Shown here in pieces: positions 54,076-63,608 of a stretch of DNA of 64,000 nt. The translations under genes were made by a program, and so were the position numbers. The first letter of the stretch is position 1; the number at the start of each line of letters is the position of its first letter. Under the pieces are notes generated by a model, which ran no database searches, had not been told where the DNA came from, and worked only from the letters and a program-made list of their open reading frames with translations. Source of the DNA: Achromobacter piechaudii NBRC 102461 (lineage in GTDB: Bacteria > Pseudomonadota > Gammaproteobacteria > Burkholderiales > Burkholderiaceae_B); assembly GCF_001571245.1 (NCBI RefSeq), contig NZ_BCTK01000014.1, positions 124,001 through 188,000 on the forward strand. Direction: 5' to 3'.

Positions 54076-55869
54076 TTAGCCGCGACGATCAGCCGGCTTG
54101 GCGAAGCGCTTGGCGGGGCCGCCGGGGCGCTTGTCGAACGAGGGCTTGGCGCGGAAGCCGCCTTCCGGACGGTCACCGCCACGGAAGCCGCCTTCGCGGG
54201 CCGGACGATCGCCGAAGCTGGGGCGGGCGTCACGGTCAGCGCCGCGGAAACCACCTTCGCGGGGAGCGCGCTCGCTGAACGGGCGGGCATCGCGCTGGGG
54301 ACGGTCACCAAAGCTGGGACGGTCGCCGCCGAAGCTGGGGCGGGCGTCACGGTCACCACCACGGAAGCCGCCTTCACGCGGGGGACGGTCACCGAACGGG
54401 CGATTGCCCTGGTAGCCGCCTTCGCGCTGGGGACGATCACCGAAGCTGGGACGATCGCTGAACGAGCGGGCCGGGCGGTCGCCGAAGGGACGATTGCCTT
54501 GGTAGCCGCCTTCGCGCGGAGCGCCGTCGCGGTTGCCTTGGTAACCACCTTCACGCGGCTTGAACTCGCCACGGGGTGCGCCGCCTTCACGCGGGCCGCC
54601 GAAAGAGCGGTTTTCGCGATTGCCTTGGTAGCCGCCTTCGTGGCGCGAGCCACCGAAACCGCCAGGACGCTTGCCGAACGGCTTGCCGCCACGCGGGGCG
54701 CCGCTGCCGCCAGCCGACGGACGCGGCGTGCGCTTGGGTTCCAGGCCGGCGATGACTTCAGGCGTAATCGATTGGCCGATGTAGTGCTCGATACGGCGAA
54801 CCTTGTGGCGCTCGGAATGCGTAGCCAGCGTGAACGCCAGGCCATTGCGGCCGGCGCGGCCGGTACGGCCGATACGGTGCACGTAGTCTTCGGCTTGCAT
54901 CGGCAGGTCGAAGTTGACGGCGTGGCTGATGCCTTGCACGTCGATGCCGCGGGCGGCAACGTCGGTGGCAACCAGGATACGCAGCTGACCGCGTTGCAGT
55001 TGCGACAGCGTGCGGGTGCGCTGGCGTTGGTTCATGTCGCCGTGCAGGGCGGCGGCGGCAAAGCCTTGGTCGGCCAGGCGATCGGCCAGGTCGTCAGCGC
55101 CACGCTTGGTGGACGTGAAGACGATGGCTTGATCCAGCTTGGCGTCGCGCAGCACGTGATCCAGCAATTGCATCTTGTGGCTGGCGTCGTCTGCGTACAG
55201 CAGGCTTTGCGTGATGTTGGTGTGCTTTTCTTTGGCGCCGGCCATCTCGATACGCTGCGGGTCGCGCATCATCTTGGCGGCCAGCTTGGCGATGGTGCCG
55301 TCCAGCGTGGCCGAGAACAACAGCGTCTGGCGATCTTCCGGCAGGCGGCTGACGATGGTTTCGATGTCTTCAATGAAGCCCATGTCCAGCATGCGGTCGG
55401 CTTCGTCCAGCACCAGCGTGTGCACGGTGTTCAGCTTGACGCGACCCGATTGCAGGTGATCGATCAGGCGGCCGGGCGTGGCGACCAGCACGTCAACGCG
55501 ACGCGACAGGGCCTTCAATTGCGCGCCGTAGGGCATGCCGCCCACGACGGTGGCGGTGCGCAGGTCAGCCAGCTTGCGGCCGTAGGTGGCCGTGGCTTCG
55601 GTGACTTGCAGAGCCAGTTCGCGGGTCGGGGTCAGCACCAGCACTTGCACGCCGACGCCCTTGTTGGCGGGCATCTGGGCGATACGGTGCAGGGCCGGCA
55701 GCATGAAGGCGGCGGTCTTGCCGCTGCCCGTCTGCGAGGACACCATCAGGTCGTGGCCAGCCAGCGCTTGCGGAATGGCAGCGGCTTGGACGGCGGTGGG
55801 GGTATTGAAGCCAGCTTCTTGAACGGCCGACAACAGAGCGGGTGCAAGACCCAGGTTTTCGAAAGACAT
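54076..55869 (-). CDS. rhlE: DEAD-box RNA helicase, RhlE type
   Basis: The 597-residue helicase has the Q motif region (SFENLGLAPALLSAVQEAGFNTPTAVQ), SQTGSGKTAAF, PTRELALQV, VLDEADRMLDMGF, SATLDG, and ARGIDVQGISHAVNFDLP with HRIGRTGRAGRNG. From about residue 373 a long tail repeats GGYQGNR, FGDRP, SFGDRPxR and EGGFRGGDRDARP, an RG-rich disordered RNA-binding region. RhlE acts in ribosome assembly and cold response. The 278-bp gap upstream holds its promoter. Confidence 0.95.
   Translation of the reverse strand: MSFENLGLAPALLSAVQEAGFNTPTAVQAAAIPQALAGHDLMVSSQTGSGKTAAFMLPALHRIAQMPANKGVGVQVLVLTPTRELALQVTEATATYGRKLADLRTATVVGGMPYGAQLKALSRRVDVLVATPGRLIDHLQSGRVKLNTVHTLVLDEADRMLDMGFIEDIETIVSRLPEDRQTLLFSATLDGTIAKLAAKMMRDPQRIEMAGAKEKHTNITQSLLYADDASHKMQLLDHVLRDAKLDQAIVFTSTKRGADDLADRLADQGFAAAALHGDMNQRQRTRTLSQLQRGQLRILVATDVAARGIDVQGISHAVNFDLPMQAEDYVHRIGRTGRAGRNGLAFTLATHSERHKVRRIEHYIGQSITPEVIAGLEPKRTPRPSAGGSGAPRGGKPFGKRPGGFGGSRHEGGYQGNRENRSFGGPREGGAPRGEFKPREGGYQGNRDGAPREGGYQGNRPFGDRPARSFSDRPSFGDRPQREGGYQGNRPFGDRPPREGGFRGGDRDARPSFGGDRPSFGDRPQRDARPFSERAPREGGFRGADRDARPSFGDRPAREGGFRGGDRPEGGFRAKPSFDKRPGGPAKRFAKPADRRG
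54090..54690. repeat. degenerate tandem repeats coding the RhlE tail
   Basis: The 3' part of rhlE has many imperfect copies of 18-33 bp units coding REGGYQGNR, FGDRP and GGFRGGDRDARP. Such arrays are prone to length change by slippage or recombination. The repeats keep long open frames on other strands and frames, which are not genes. Confidence 0.8.
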
Positions 55870-56147
55870 TACTTTCCCTTGCCGCAGACAATGCGACGCA
55901 GTGCTTGGTCGGGCCAGGGGATTAGGCGGCCGGATCCAGGCGACGGTTGATGGAGCATCGTGCCGACCGAATCAACCGTGCGCGTGGCGCGTTCTCTGGA
56001 ACAGATTGGAACGCAGGGCGAAAGGAAAGGAGGTCAGGAATCGATGATAGTTCGGCATGGGGCCCGGGCTAGGTTGCCCGGCGAACTGCAAAAAATGCCG
56101 CTAAATCAAAGCGGTAAATGCCGAACTCGTTTTGTGCAGTGCGGCGA

Positions 56148-56909
56148 TCATAACCTGAATTCACCCTGCAAGGGAATTATTTTTTTGTCCAGTCCCCAAT
56201 CAATAGGGTTTTTCCCTTGGTTCACCAGCCACGAATTGGTCATCTGAAAGTGCCCGCAGCCCAGGAACGGGATGGGCGGCCTGCGGGCCGACAGCGGGGA
56301 AGGGTGATTGGCCATCAACACCAGGTGGCCGCTGTCGTCAGGCAGCAACATGCGCTTGGCCTGTGCGTGGGCGCCCCACAGCATGAAGACCTTGGGCGCG
56401 GGGTCGCGGGCGACCAGCGAGATCAGCGAGTCCGTCACCATTTCCCATCCCCGCTTGGCGTGCGAGGCGGGCTGGCCGTCCTCCACGGTCAGGCAGGTGT
56501 TCAGCAGCAGCACGCCCTGGTCGGCCCAGGGGCTCAGGTCATTGCCGGTGGGGATGGCGGTGCCGGGGTATTCCTGTGCGATCTCGTTGAAGATGTTGCG
56601 CAGGCTGGGTGGCCGCTTGCAGTCATCGGGCACCGAAAACGCCAGACCCTGCGCCTGGCCGGGGCCGTGGTAGGGATCCTGTCCCAGGATCACTACGCGA
56701 ACATCCGACGGCGCCAGGCCCTGTAGCGCGCGCAGTGGCGTGGCGGGATACACGAGCGCACCCTCGGCAAGCCGCTTTTCGACGTGGGCGATGGCCTGCG
56801 CCAAGGCGTCGGCCACCGGGCGGGGGGCAAAAGCAGCCGCCCAGGCGGCGGGTAGCGCGGCGGTCTGGGCGGCCAGGGCGTTGGGGGTCAGGCGGTTATC
56901 GATCGGCAT
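56148..56909 (-). CDS. ung: uracil-DNA glycosylase
   Basis: The enzyme (253 residues) removes uracil from DNA. VVILGQDPYHGPGQAQGLAFSV carries the catalytic Asp and water-activating loop, LLLNTCLTVEDGQPASH and HPSPLSARR the leucine-intercalation loop with catalytic His. An Ala-rich N-terminus of about 40 residues is not conserved. Close to family 1 Ung in all motifs. It appears monocistronic. Confidence 0.96.
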   Translation of the reverse strand: MPIDNRLTPNALAAQTAALPAAWAAAFAPRPVADALAQAIAHVEKRLAEGALVYPATPLRALQGLAPSDVRVVILGQDPYHGPGQAQGLAFSVPDDCKRPPSLRNIFNEIAQEYPGTAIPTGNDLSPWADQGVLLLNTCLTVEDGQPASHAKRGWEMVTDSLISLVARDPAPKVFMLWGAHAQAKRMLLPDDSGHLVLMANHPSPLSARRPPIPFLGCGHFQMTNSWLVNQGKNPIDWGLDKKIIPLQGEFRL

Positions 56910-56945
56910 GGGCGCGATTTTGGCATAGCCGCGCGCGCCGCGTGC

Positions 56946-57731
56946 CTACTGCATGACCCATCCGTGGCTGACCAGGAACGACTGTCCGGTCAAGGCGGCG
57001 CTGGGGAAGGTGCACAGGAACAGCGCGGTCTGGGCCACGTCTTCGACCGTGGTGAAGACTCCGTCCACCGTGTTGCCCAGCATGACCTTCTTGACCACTT
57101 CTTCTTCGCTGATGCCCAGTTCTTTCGCCTGCTCGGGAATCTGCTTTTCGACCAGCGGCGTGCGCACGAAACCCGGGCAGATGACATGCGAACGCACGTT
57201 GTGCGCCGCGCCTTCCTTGGCCAGCACGCGGGCCAGGCCCAGCAGCGCGTGCTTGGCGGCGACGTAGGCGGACTTCAGCGGCGAGGCCTCGTGCGAGTGC
57301 ACGGATCCCATGTAGATCACCACGCCGCCGCGATTGTCCTTGTACATGTGCTTGAGCGCCGCCTTGGTGGTCAGGAAGGCGCCGTCCACATGAATGGCCT
57401 GCATCTTTTTCCAGTCGGAAAAAGCGAAGTTCTCGATGGGATTGACGATCTGGATGCCGGCATTCGAGACCAGGATGTCGATGCTGCCATAGGCGGCGGC
57501 AACCTTGTCGATGCCTTGGTTCACGGCGTCTTCGCTGGTGACGTCCATCGCCACGCCCATCGCTTTGCCGCCCGCCTGCTCGATCTCGCGGGCGACGGCG
57601 TCGGCGCCGGCCTGGTTCAAATCGGCAATGGCGATGGTTGCGCCCGCGCGGGCCAGAGTCAGCGCGATTTCTTTGCCGATGCCGCTGGCGGCGCCTGTGA
57701 TGACCGCCACTTTTCCATTCAACTGGGACAT
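56946..57731 (-). CDS. 3-hydroxybutyrate dehydrogenase
   Basis: The 261-residue SDR enzyme oxidises D-3-hydroxybutyrate to acetoacetate with [20 protein letters not shown] binds [69 protein letters not shown] with YxxxK, and [29 protein letters not shown] match the Ralstonia/Alcaligenes type. GGAGG lies upstream of the ATG; the longer frame reaching 58742 is antisense to nhaA. It fits polyhydroxybutyrate turnover, though no pha gene is here. Confidence 0.92.
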   Translation of the reverse strand: MSQLNGKVAVITGAASGIGKEIALTLARAGATIAIADLNQAGADAVAREIEQAGGKAMGVAMDVTSEDAVNQGIDKVAAAYGSIDILVSNAGIQIVNPIENFAFSDWKKMQAIHVDGAFLTTKAALKHMYKDNRGGVVIYMGSVHSHEASPLKSAYVAAKHALLGLARVLAKEGAAHNVRSHVICPGFVRTPLVEKQIPEQAKELGISEEEVVKKVMLGNTVDGVFTTVEDVAQTALFLCTFPSAALTGQSFLVSHGWVMQ

Positions 57732-57910
57732 GCTGCTACCTCCGGACAAGGATTGCCGGCCCGGGATTACGCCATGAGGGCGCGACGGCCGGCGACAGAC
57801 AGGCCCTGCCATGACCGGGGCGGCGTGCCGTCCGCTGCCGTGGCAAGGAGCATGTTCCGATGGTAGTCCTTCTGCTTGAGCGGCGGCTGAACGGCCCTGC
57901 CAGAGCGGGA

Positions 57911-59140
57911 TCAGCCTTGTCGCACGGCGTCGGGCGCGGCCTGGGTCGTCGGGGCGGAGCTGCCGCGCAGCAGCAGAAATCCGATTACGGCGGAGGCCAG
58001 CGATCCGGCCAGCACGCCGATCTTGGTGGCGTCGACCGTCGCCGCGTCGGTGAAGGCCAGCGCGCCGATGAACAGGCTCATCGTGAAGCCGATACCGCAC
58101 AGCAACGACACCCCGTACAACTGCGTGAAGGTGGAATGGCGCGGCAAGCTTGCCATGCCGCTCTTGATCGCCAGCCAGGCAAAGCCGAAGACGCCCAACT
58201 GCTTGCCCAGGAACAGACCCAGCGCCACGCCCAGCGGCACGGGTTGCGCCAGGCTGGCCAGGCCCATGCCGGCAAAGGACACGCCCGCGTTCGCAAAGCC
58301 GAAGATCGGCACGATCAGCAGCGCGACCGGCTTGTGCAAGGCGTGTTCCAGGTCGTGCAGGGGGGAATGGGCGTCGGGCTTGCCCTGGTTGCGCGGACGC
58401 AGCGGAATGGTCAGCGCCAGCGCCACCCCGGCCAACGTGGCATGCACGCCGGACTTCAGCACGAAGTACCACAGCACCGCGCCCACCAGCAGATAGGGCG
58501 TCAGGCGCAGCACGCCAGCGCGGTTCATGAGGAACAGGCAGGCCAGCAGCGCGCCCGCCATCGCCAGTGCGAAAACCTGCAACTCGGACGTGTAGAACAG
58601 CGCAATGATGACGATGGCGCCCAGATCGTCCAGGATGGCCAGCGCGGTCAGGAAGATCTTCAGCGAGGTCGGCACCCGGCTGCCGAGCAGCGCCAGGATG
58701 CCCAGCGCGAAAGCGATGTCGGTGGCGGCGGGAATGGCCCATCCGCGCAGGGTGTCGGGGGTGCCCATGTTGAGCAGCACGTAGATCAGGGCAGGCATCA
58801 CCATGCCGCCCACTGCCGCCACGCCGGGCAGCACGATGCGCGAGACCCCGCGCAACTGGCCGTCCAGCACTTCGCGCTTGATTTCCAGGCCGACCAGCAG
58901 GAAGAACACGGCCATCAGGCCGTCGTTGATCCAGTGCAGCACGGTTTCCTTGAGTACGACGGGGCCGAGTTCGAAGCCCAGTTTTGCGCCCAATACGTCG
59001 AAGTAGGCGGGGGCGGCCGGGCTGTTGGCGACGATCAGCGCAACCAGCGCGGCGGCCATGAGCACATAGCCGCCCAGCGCTTCAGAGCGCAGGAACGCCT
59101 GAAGAAAAGAGGCAGGGCGGTGGGGCAGGGCCGGCTGGGT
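57911..59140 (-). CDS. nhaA: Na+/H+ antiporter NhaA
   Basis: This protein (409 residues) has about 12 helices. [63 protein letters not shown] and [21 protein letters not shown] carry the paired aspartates of NhaA (ATDIAFALG and ILDDLGAI). It exports sodium in exchange for protons. A GTG start at 59140 with AAAAAGGA upstream is preferred to a TTG seven codons earlier. Its leader region to 59456 is described separately. Confidence 0.95.
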   Translation of the reverse strand, partial: TQPALPHRPASFLQAFLRSEALGGYVLMAAALVALIVANSPAAPAYFDVLGAKLGFELGPVVLKETVLHWINDGLMAVFFLLVGLEIKREVLDGQLRGVSRIVLPGVAAVGGMVMPALIYVLLNMGTPDTLRGWAIPAATDIAFALGILALLGSRVPTSLKIFLTALAILDDLGAIVIIALFYTSELQVFALAMAGALLACLFLMNRAGVLRLTPYLLVGAVLWYFVLKSGVHATLAGVALALTIPLRPRNQGKPDAHSPLHDLEHALHKPVALLIVPIFGFANAGVSFAGMGLASLAQPVPLGVALGLFLGKQLGVFGFAWLAIKSGMASLPRHSTFTQLYGVSLLCGIGFTMSLFIGALAFTDAATVDATKIGVLAGSLASAVIGFLLLRGSSAPTTQAAPDAVRQG

Positions 59141-59456
59141 CACAGGGCGTCCTTTTTGCAATTTGAAGGGGTTTGCGCCGAGCGTGATGCGGGGCGAAAA
59201 AGATTCTGAATTTTACCTGAACAGGCAATGGGGCCCCGGCGGGCGCAGTCTGCGCGGCATGGGCAAAGTTGAGCAACTGTAGTGCAACGTCGGCCAATTG
59301 CCACCGAATCTCAGTAATTTTTAAAGAGTGATGGGGGGCTTCTCATAGGATTCTTCCCATATGGCGGGGCCGCACCGCAACGGGTTGGAAAGTCAGAATT
59401 TTCTCAGGCATCGGCGCGAGCTTCATAGATAGCATCAGCGGGCTGATTATTTGCTG
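59141..59456. other. intergenic region upstream of nhaA and the small unknown gene
   Basis: This 316-bp divergent gap contains no credible gene. It has two AT-rich patches (59204-59222 and 59317-59330) suited to promoters, and an inverted repeat GCATCAGC/GCTGATGC at 59432-59460. A structured nhaA leader is possible on the minus strand but no known RNA motif could be recognised by eye. Confidence 0.5.
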
Positions 59457-59843
59457 ATGCCTATGTTTCTTCACTCTATTTCCGTTCTGACCTATCAGCC
59501 GGCCACGCCGGGATCGGCCCCACGGCTGGTGGACATCGGCAGCGCGGTGCGCGCGCCTGCCGTGGGGGCGGCTCAGGGTCGGTATCAGGTATTGCGGCTT
59601 GCCCCTGGCCCTCGCGTATTGAGGTGGCAGCGCGAGGGCGCCCGCTTCGACCTGTCCGCTCAAGGCCGCGTCCAGGTCCGGTTCGGGCAATGGCTGGCGG
59701 CATCCGAATGCCCCGAAGATTGCCGCGCGCCCCGTGTGGTGGCGCTGGACCAGGACGAGGTGGCCTATCTGGAAGCCTATCTGCTGGCGCGCGGCCAGGC
59801 CTGGAACAGCCCCGATTCCGCCCCGGCCCGCCTGCCGCAATGA
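59457..59843 (+). CDS. small protein of unknown function, coupled to a glycosyltransferase
   Basis: The 128-residue protein has no motif I recognise. It begins MPMFLHSISVLTYQPATPG, then has a beta-rich middle (GRYQVLRLAPGPRVLRWQRE, GRVQVRFGQWLA) and ends acidic (VVALDQDEVAYLEAYLLARGQAW). A start at 59463 is equally possible; no ribosome-binding site is clear. The stop overlaps the next gene start (ATGA), which argues that it is translated. Codon use is like that of its neighbours. Confidence 0.6.
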   Translation: MPMFLHSISVLTYQPATPGSAPRLVDIGSAVRAPAVGAAQGRYQVLRLAPGPRVLRWQREGARFDLSAQGRVQVRFGQWLAASECPEDCRAPRVVALDQDEVAYLEAYLLARGQAWNSPDSAPARLPQ

Positions 59844-60991
59844 CGCGTTCGCCACTGACGGCGGCAGCCGGCGCGGGGCCCCGACTGCGCATCCTGCACA
59901 CCGAAGCCGCCACCTCGTTCGGCGGGCAGGAGTTCTGCATCTACAAGGAAATGGTCGCCATGCGCGACCGCGGCCACCATCTGGAACTGGTCTGCCAGCC
60001 GGGCGCTGAACTTGGCGACCGATCGAGCGAGGCCGGGTTTACGGTGCACCGCGTCCCCATGGACGGGCCCGGCAATTTCCTGCTTGGCGTGGCGTTCGTG
60101 CGCGGCTTGTTGCGGCGCGGACGCTTTGACGTCCTCAACACGCACAGCCGGCGCGACACCGTGCTGGCCGCGCTGGCTGCCCGTTTGGCCGGCACGCCGC
60201 TCATCGTGCGCACGCGGCATCTGGCCAAGCCCATCCATTCTTTGTACGCGTACACCTGGCTGGCGCATCGGGTCATCGCCGTCAGCCGGTATGTGCGCAA
60301 GCAGTTGCTGGACGGCGGCGCGGCGCCCGCAGCCGTGGCGACGATCCATTCGCCCGTCGTGTTGCCGCAAGCGGCGCCAGGCGTTTGCGTCCGGCGCGAA
60401 CTGGGCCTGTCGCCCAGTGCGCGGGTCGTAGGCTGCGTGGCGGTCATGCGCGCTGAAAAAGGCCACGCCGATCTGATCGCCGCCTTTGAACGCATCGCTG
60501 CCCGCTTTCCCGACGCGCATCTGGTGCTGGTGGGCGACGGCATGCCGCTGATGGCGCAGTTGCAGGCGATGGTGGCGGCGCGAGGCCTGGGCGCGCGGGT
60601 CCACTTCACCGGCCGACGCCATGACATCGGCAACGTGCTGACGGCCTTCGACATCTTTGCGCTGGCCACGCACCGCGAGGCGCTAGGTACGGTGTTCGTC
60701 GAGGCGGCCGCGATGGGTTTGCCCGTGGTGGGCACGGACGTGGGCGGCGTGCCGGAGACGATGCAGGCGGGTGTGACTGGCTTGCTGGTGCCGCCGCGCG
60801 ACCCCGTCGCGCTGGCGGCGGCGTTGGCGACCTTGTTGGCCGACCCGGATATGCGCCGACGCATGGGCCAGGCTGGCCGCGCGCTGATCCGCGAGCACGG
60901 TTTGTTCTGCGCTGACAACGCGGCCCGGCAGGTGGAGCATGCCTATGCGACATGGCTGGCGGAACGGGGTCACGCCATCTTCGCGGCTTGA
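59840..60991 (+). CDS. GT4 family glycosyltransferase
   Basis: The enzyme (383 residues) has a GT-B fold. LRILHTEAATSFGGQEFCIYKEMVAMRDRGHHLELVC opens the acceptor domain; VVGCVAVMRAEKGHADLIAAFERIAARFPDAHLVLVGDG opens the donor domain. THREALGTVFVEAAAMGLPVVGTDVGGVPETMQAGVTGLLVPPRDP carries the EX7E-type motif. It probably adds a sugar to a lipid A core or other glycolipid. It begins inside the preceding stop codon. Confidence 0.86.
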   Translation: MTRSPLTAAAGAGPRLRILHTEAATSFGGQEFCIYKEMVAMRDRGHHLELVCQPGAELGDRSSEAGFTVHRVPMDGPGNFLLGVAFVRGLLRRGRFDVLNTHSRRDTVLAALAARLAGTPLIVRTRHLAKPIHSLYAYTWLAHRVIAVSRYVRKQLLDGGAAPAAVATIHSPVVLPQAAPGVCVRRELGLSPSARVVGCVAVMRAEKGHADLIAAFERIAARFPDAHLVLVGDGMPLMAQLQAMVAARGLGARVHFTGRRHDIGNVLTAFDIFALATHREALGTVFVEAAAMGLPVVGTDVGGVPETMQAGVTGLLVPPRDPVALAAALATLLADPDMRRRMGQAGRALIREHGLFCADNAARQVEHAYATWLAERGHAIFAA

Positions 60992-61054
60992 GGCGAGGTA
61001 TTAGGCGAAGGCATTAGGCGAAAGCACTGGGCGAAGGCATCAGGCGGGGGCATG
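60991..61054. repeat. five tandem copies of a 13-bp unit
   Basis: Starting at the glycosyltransferase stop codon are five units close to AGGCGAAGGCATT: a 12-bp copy at 60991, then 13-bp copies at 61003, 61016, 61029 and 61042. Each differs at one to four positions. It is a minisatellite-like array between convergent genes. Confidence 0.8.
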
Positions 61055-61121
61055 ACGCATGAGGTCGGGCAGCCCGCCCAGCCGCCCGATCCTCAGCGCA
61101 TCCCTGCACCCGCCGCGCCGC

Positions 61122-61586
61122 TCAATGCATCAGCAGCGCGTTCATCGCTTCCACGACCCGATTGCGGTAACGCGGCAGCAGGGCGCGCGTGTGCGCCTGG
61201 CGTTCGGACCATTGCGCCGGCTCCGCGCCAGGGGCAATGCGGGGAGCCGCCCAGATCGGATCGGGAAAGTGGCGATCTCCGCGCCAGCGCGGAATCACAT
61301 GCCAATGCAGGTGCGGCACCATGTTGCCCAACGACGCCAGGTTGATCTTGTCAGGCGTCAGCACCGCCTGCTGCGCCTCTTCCACGGCGTACACGGCGCG
61401 CATGAGCAGATCGCGTCCATGCGTGGACAGGCTGGTCATCTCTGCCAGATGCCCGTTCCAGATCACCCGCGTAAAGCCGGGATAGTCGGCGTCCTCGACC
61501 TCGATAACGCGCAGATGCGGCCCGCGCCACAACAATGTGCCGCCGTCCTCCTGGCACAAAGGGCAGTTCGGGTCGCGCGCGCTCAT
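61122..61586 (-). CDS. HIT-family protein
   Basis: The 154-residue protein has CPLCQEDGG near the N-terminus (half of a zinc site) and MVPHLHWHVIPRWRGD, the HxHxH histidine triad of nucleotide hydrolases and transferases. It probably hydrolyses a nucleoside phosphoramidate or dinucleotide. The ATG overlaps the stop of the upstream acetyltransferase gene (ATGA), so the two are coupled. Confidence 0.9.
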   Translation of the reverse strand: MSARDPNCPLCQEDGGTLLWRGPHLRVIEVEDADYPGFTRVIWNGHLAEMTSLSTHGRDLLMRAVYAVEEAQQAVLTPDKINLASLGNMVPHLHWHVIPRWRGDRHFPDPIWAAPRIAPGAEPAQWSERQAHTRALLPRYRNRVVEAMNALLMH

Positions 61587-62032
61587 GCCAGCACCTTGCG
61601 GTATTGGATGAAGCCGGAGCGGTCCGCGATGCGGTCGTACAGCTGCATCGCGGTGGCGTTGGTTTCGTGGGTCAGCCAGTACACGCGCGCGGCGTTGGCG
61701 GCGGCGGCTTCGGCGTACACGTGTTCGATCAGCTTGCGGCCCGCGCCCGTGCCGCGCACGTCGGCATCCACGTACAGGTCTTGCAGATAACAGTAGTCGC
61801 CCGCCGTCCAGGTGGAGCGATGGAAGATCCAGTGCACCATGCCGATCGCGCGGCCGCCTTCATAGGCCAGGGCGGCGTGCATGGGTTCGGCGGGGTCCAG
61901 CAGGCGTTCCCAGGTGGCGCGCGTCACGGCATCGTCGATGCTGACGCGATAGAACGCCTGATAGCCCTTCCACAGCGGCAGCCACACGTCGAAGTCGGCG
62001 GGCCCGATTGGGCGGATTTCAGCGGTACTCAT
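61583..62032 (-). CDS. GNAT-family N-acetyltransferase
   Basis: This 149-residue protein has the GNAT core: TAEIRPIGPADFDVWLPLWKGY (N-terminus), CYLQDLYVDADVRGTGAGRKLIEHV (acetyl-CoA pyrophosphate loop R-G-x-G-x-G/A) and VYWLTHETNATAMQLYDRIA. The acceptor is unknown. It is followed by the HIT gene with a 4-bp overlap and preceded by the polyphosphate kinase gene 28 bp away. Confidence 0.9.
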   Translation of the reverse strand: MSTAEIRPIGPADFDVWLPLWKGYQAFYRVSIDDAVTRATWERLLDPAEPMHAALAYEGGRAIGMVHWIFHRSTWTAGDYCYLQDLYVDADVRGTGAGRKLIEHVYAEAAAANAARVYWLTHETNATAMQLYDRIADRSGFIQYRKVLA

Positions 62033-62060
62033 GGCGCGAGGCCTCCTTGCGGATTCAGGT

Positions 62061-63527
62061 TCAGAGTTGGTCTTCCATGGCCTGGACGATGTGTCTCAGC
62101 ACTTGCACGCGAGCGTACCGCTTGTCGTTGGCCGACACCAGATGCCAGGGCGCGTGCGCGACGTCCGTGCGCGCCAGCATTTCGTTGGCCGCCGCCGAGT
62201 AGTCTTTCCACTTTTCCCGGTTGCGCCAGTCGTCCGGCGTGATCTTGAAATTCTTGAAGGGCGATTTCTCGCGTTCCTTGAAACGCTCCAACTGCACGTC
62301 CGGCGTGACCGCCAGCCAGAACTTCAGCACGATCGCGCCGCTGGCTGCCAGTTGTTCCTCGAAGTCGTTGATCTCGGCGTAGGCGCGGCGCCACTGCGCA
62401 GGGGCGATCAGCTTTTCCACGCGCTCGACCAGCACGCGGCCGTACCAGGACCGGTCAAAGATGGCGACGCGGCCGTGGCGGGGCAGGTGACGCCAGAAGC
62501 GCCACAGGTACGGGCGCGACAATTCATAGCTGTTGGGCGCGGAGACGGGCGTGATGTCGAACTGGCGGGCGTCCAGTGCATGCGTGATGCGGCGGATGGC
62601 GCCGCCCTTGCCGGCGGCATCCTGGCCTTCGAAAACCAGGATCAGCGAGCGATCCAGGAATTTTCGCGAGCGTGCCGCGCGCGCCAGGCGGCCTTGCAGC
62701 AGGCCCAGCTCGGACTCGTAGTCGTCCTTGTCGATCTTGGCGTTGTAGTCCAGCTGGCCCAGCTGGTCGACGATGCGCGTCGGGCTCGAATGCGCGTGAA
62801 ACGATGCCGGGATGCGAGGCACACCACGCTGGCGCATCGCCGCCAGCACCGCTTCGGCCGTGCGCGTCGCGCGCATGTTTTCGTCGGCGCTGGGAATGAC
62901 CACCCAGGGTGCGTGGCCGCTGTCCGTATGGTTCAGCACGATTTGCGCGCCGTTGCGGATGCGGTCAAAGCGCTTGGCGACTTTCAGGTCCACCGGGCTG
63001 ACCTGCCACGACGTTTCGGGGCTGGCCAGCAGCCGCTGCGCGCGATCCGTCTGCGCCTTGGCCGACAGGTGGAACCACAGCTTCAAGACCTGCACGCCCT
63101 CGGCGGCCAGCATGGCTTCAAAGCGCAGGATGGCGGCCGAGTGCGCCGCGATGTATTCCTGGTTGGGTTTCTTGCTGGCGGCCTCGATGATCAGGGGCGC
63201 ATACCAGGATCCGAACACGATGCCCGTGCTGCCCTTGGGCGGCAGGTCTTTCCAATAGCGCCAGAACGGCGGCCGTTCCAGCTCCTCGCCTTCGGCTGGC
63301 CCGTAGGCCAGGGTCTTGATGTGGCGCGGGTCCATCCATTCGTTCAACTGGTTGACCGTGGCGCCCTTGCCGGCGCCGTCGATGCCCGCGATCACGATCA
63401 TCAAGGTCTTGTCCGCCTTTTCCAGACGGCCGTATTGCGCGTTGAGCAGGGCGACGCGCAGCCGGGCCTCCAGTGGTTTGAACTCGTCCTTGGACAGGCT
63501 GGGGTCGGCTTCGGCTTCTGCAAACAT
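62061..63527 (-). CDS. pap: polyphosphate:AMP phosphotransferase, two-domain PPK2
   Basis: The protein (488 residues) has two PPK2 domains. Domain one has AGIDGAGKGATVNQ (Walker A, near residue 48) and FGSWYAPLI. Domain two has EGQDAAGKGGAIRRI near 300 and FDRSWYGRVLVERVE, then FLRFW-like KFWLAV. Two-domain class II PPK2 enzymes phosphorylate AMP to ADP with polyphosphate. The first domain is usually considered degenerate, though its Walker A is intact here. It may feed nucleotide pools in starvation. Confidence 0.93.
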   Translation of the reverse strand: MFAEAEADPSLSKDEFKPLEARLRVALLNAQYGRLEKADKTLMIVIAGIDGAGKGATVNQLNEWMDPRHIKTLAYGPAEGEELERPPFWRYWKDLPPKGSTGIVFGSWYAPLIIEAASKKPNQEYIAAHSAAILRFEAMLAAEGVQVLKLWFHLSAKAQTDRAQRLLASPETSWQVSPVDLKVAKRFDRIRNGAQIVLNHTDSGHAPWVVIPSADENMRATRTAEAVLAAMRQRGVPRIPASFHAHSSPTRIVDQLGQLDYNAKIDKDDYESELGLLQGRLARAARSRKFLDRSLILVFEGQDAAGKGGAIRRITHALDARQFDITPVSAPNSYELSRPYLWRFWRHLPRHGRVAIFDRSWYGRVLVERVEKLIAPAQWRRAYAEINDFEEQLAASGAIVLKFWLAVTPDVQLERFKEREKSPFKNFKITPDDWRNREKWKDYSAAANEMLARTDVAHAPWHLVSANDKRYARVQVLRHIVQAMEDQL

Positions 63528-63608
63528 GGGGATCCGTCTGGTCGGCTATCGGTAGGTCCGCCGATCTTGCGGGATTCGCCCGTGCCGCGCAAGTGCGGCA
63601 AGCGCGCC

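Noticed and set aside
53887-55950. 687-codon plus-strand frame rich in Ala and Thr
   Set aside because: It is antisense to rhlE and is kept open by the tail repeats and GC-rich codons.
59141-59330. Possible ion-sensing (nhaA-type) riboswitch in the nhaA leader
   Set aside because: The leader is long enough and some small stems are visible, but no conserved core could be recognised without a covariance model.
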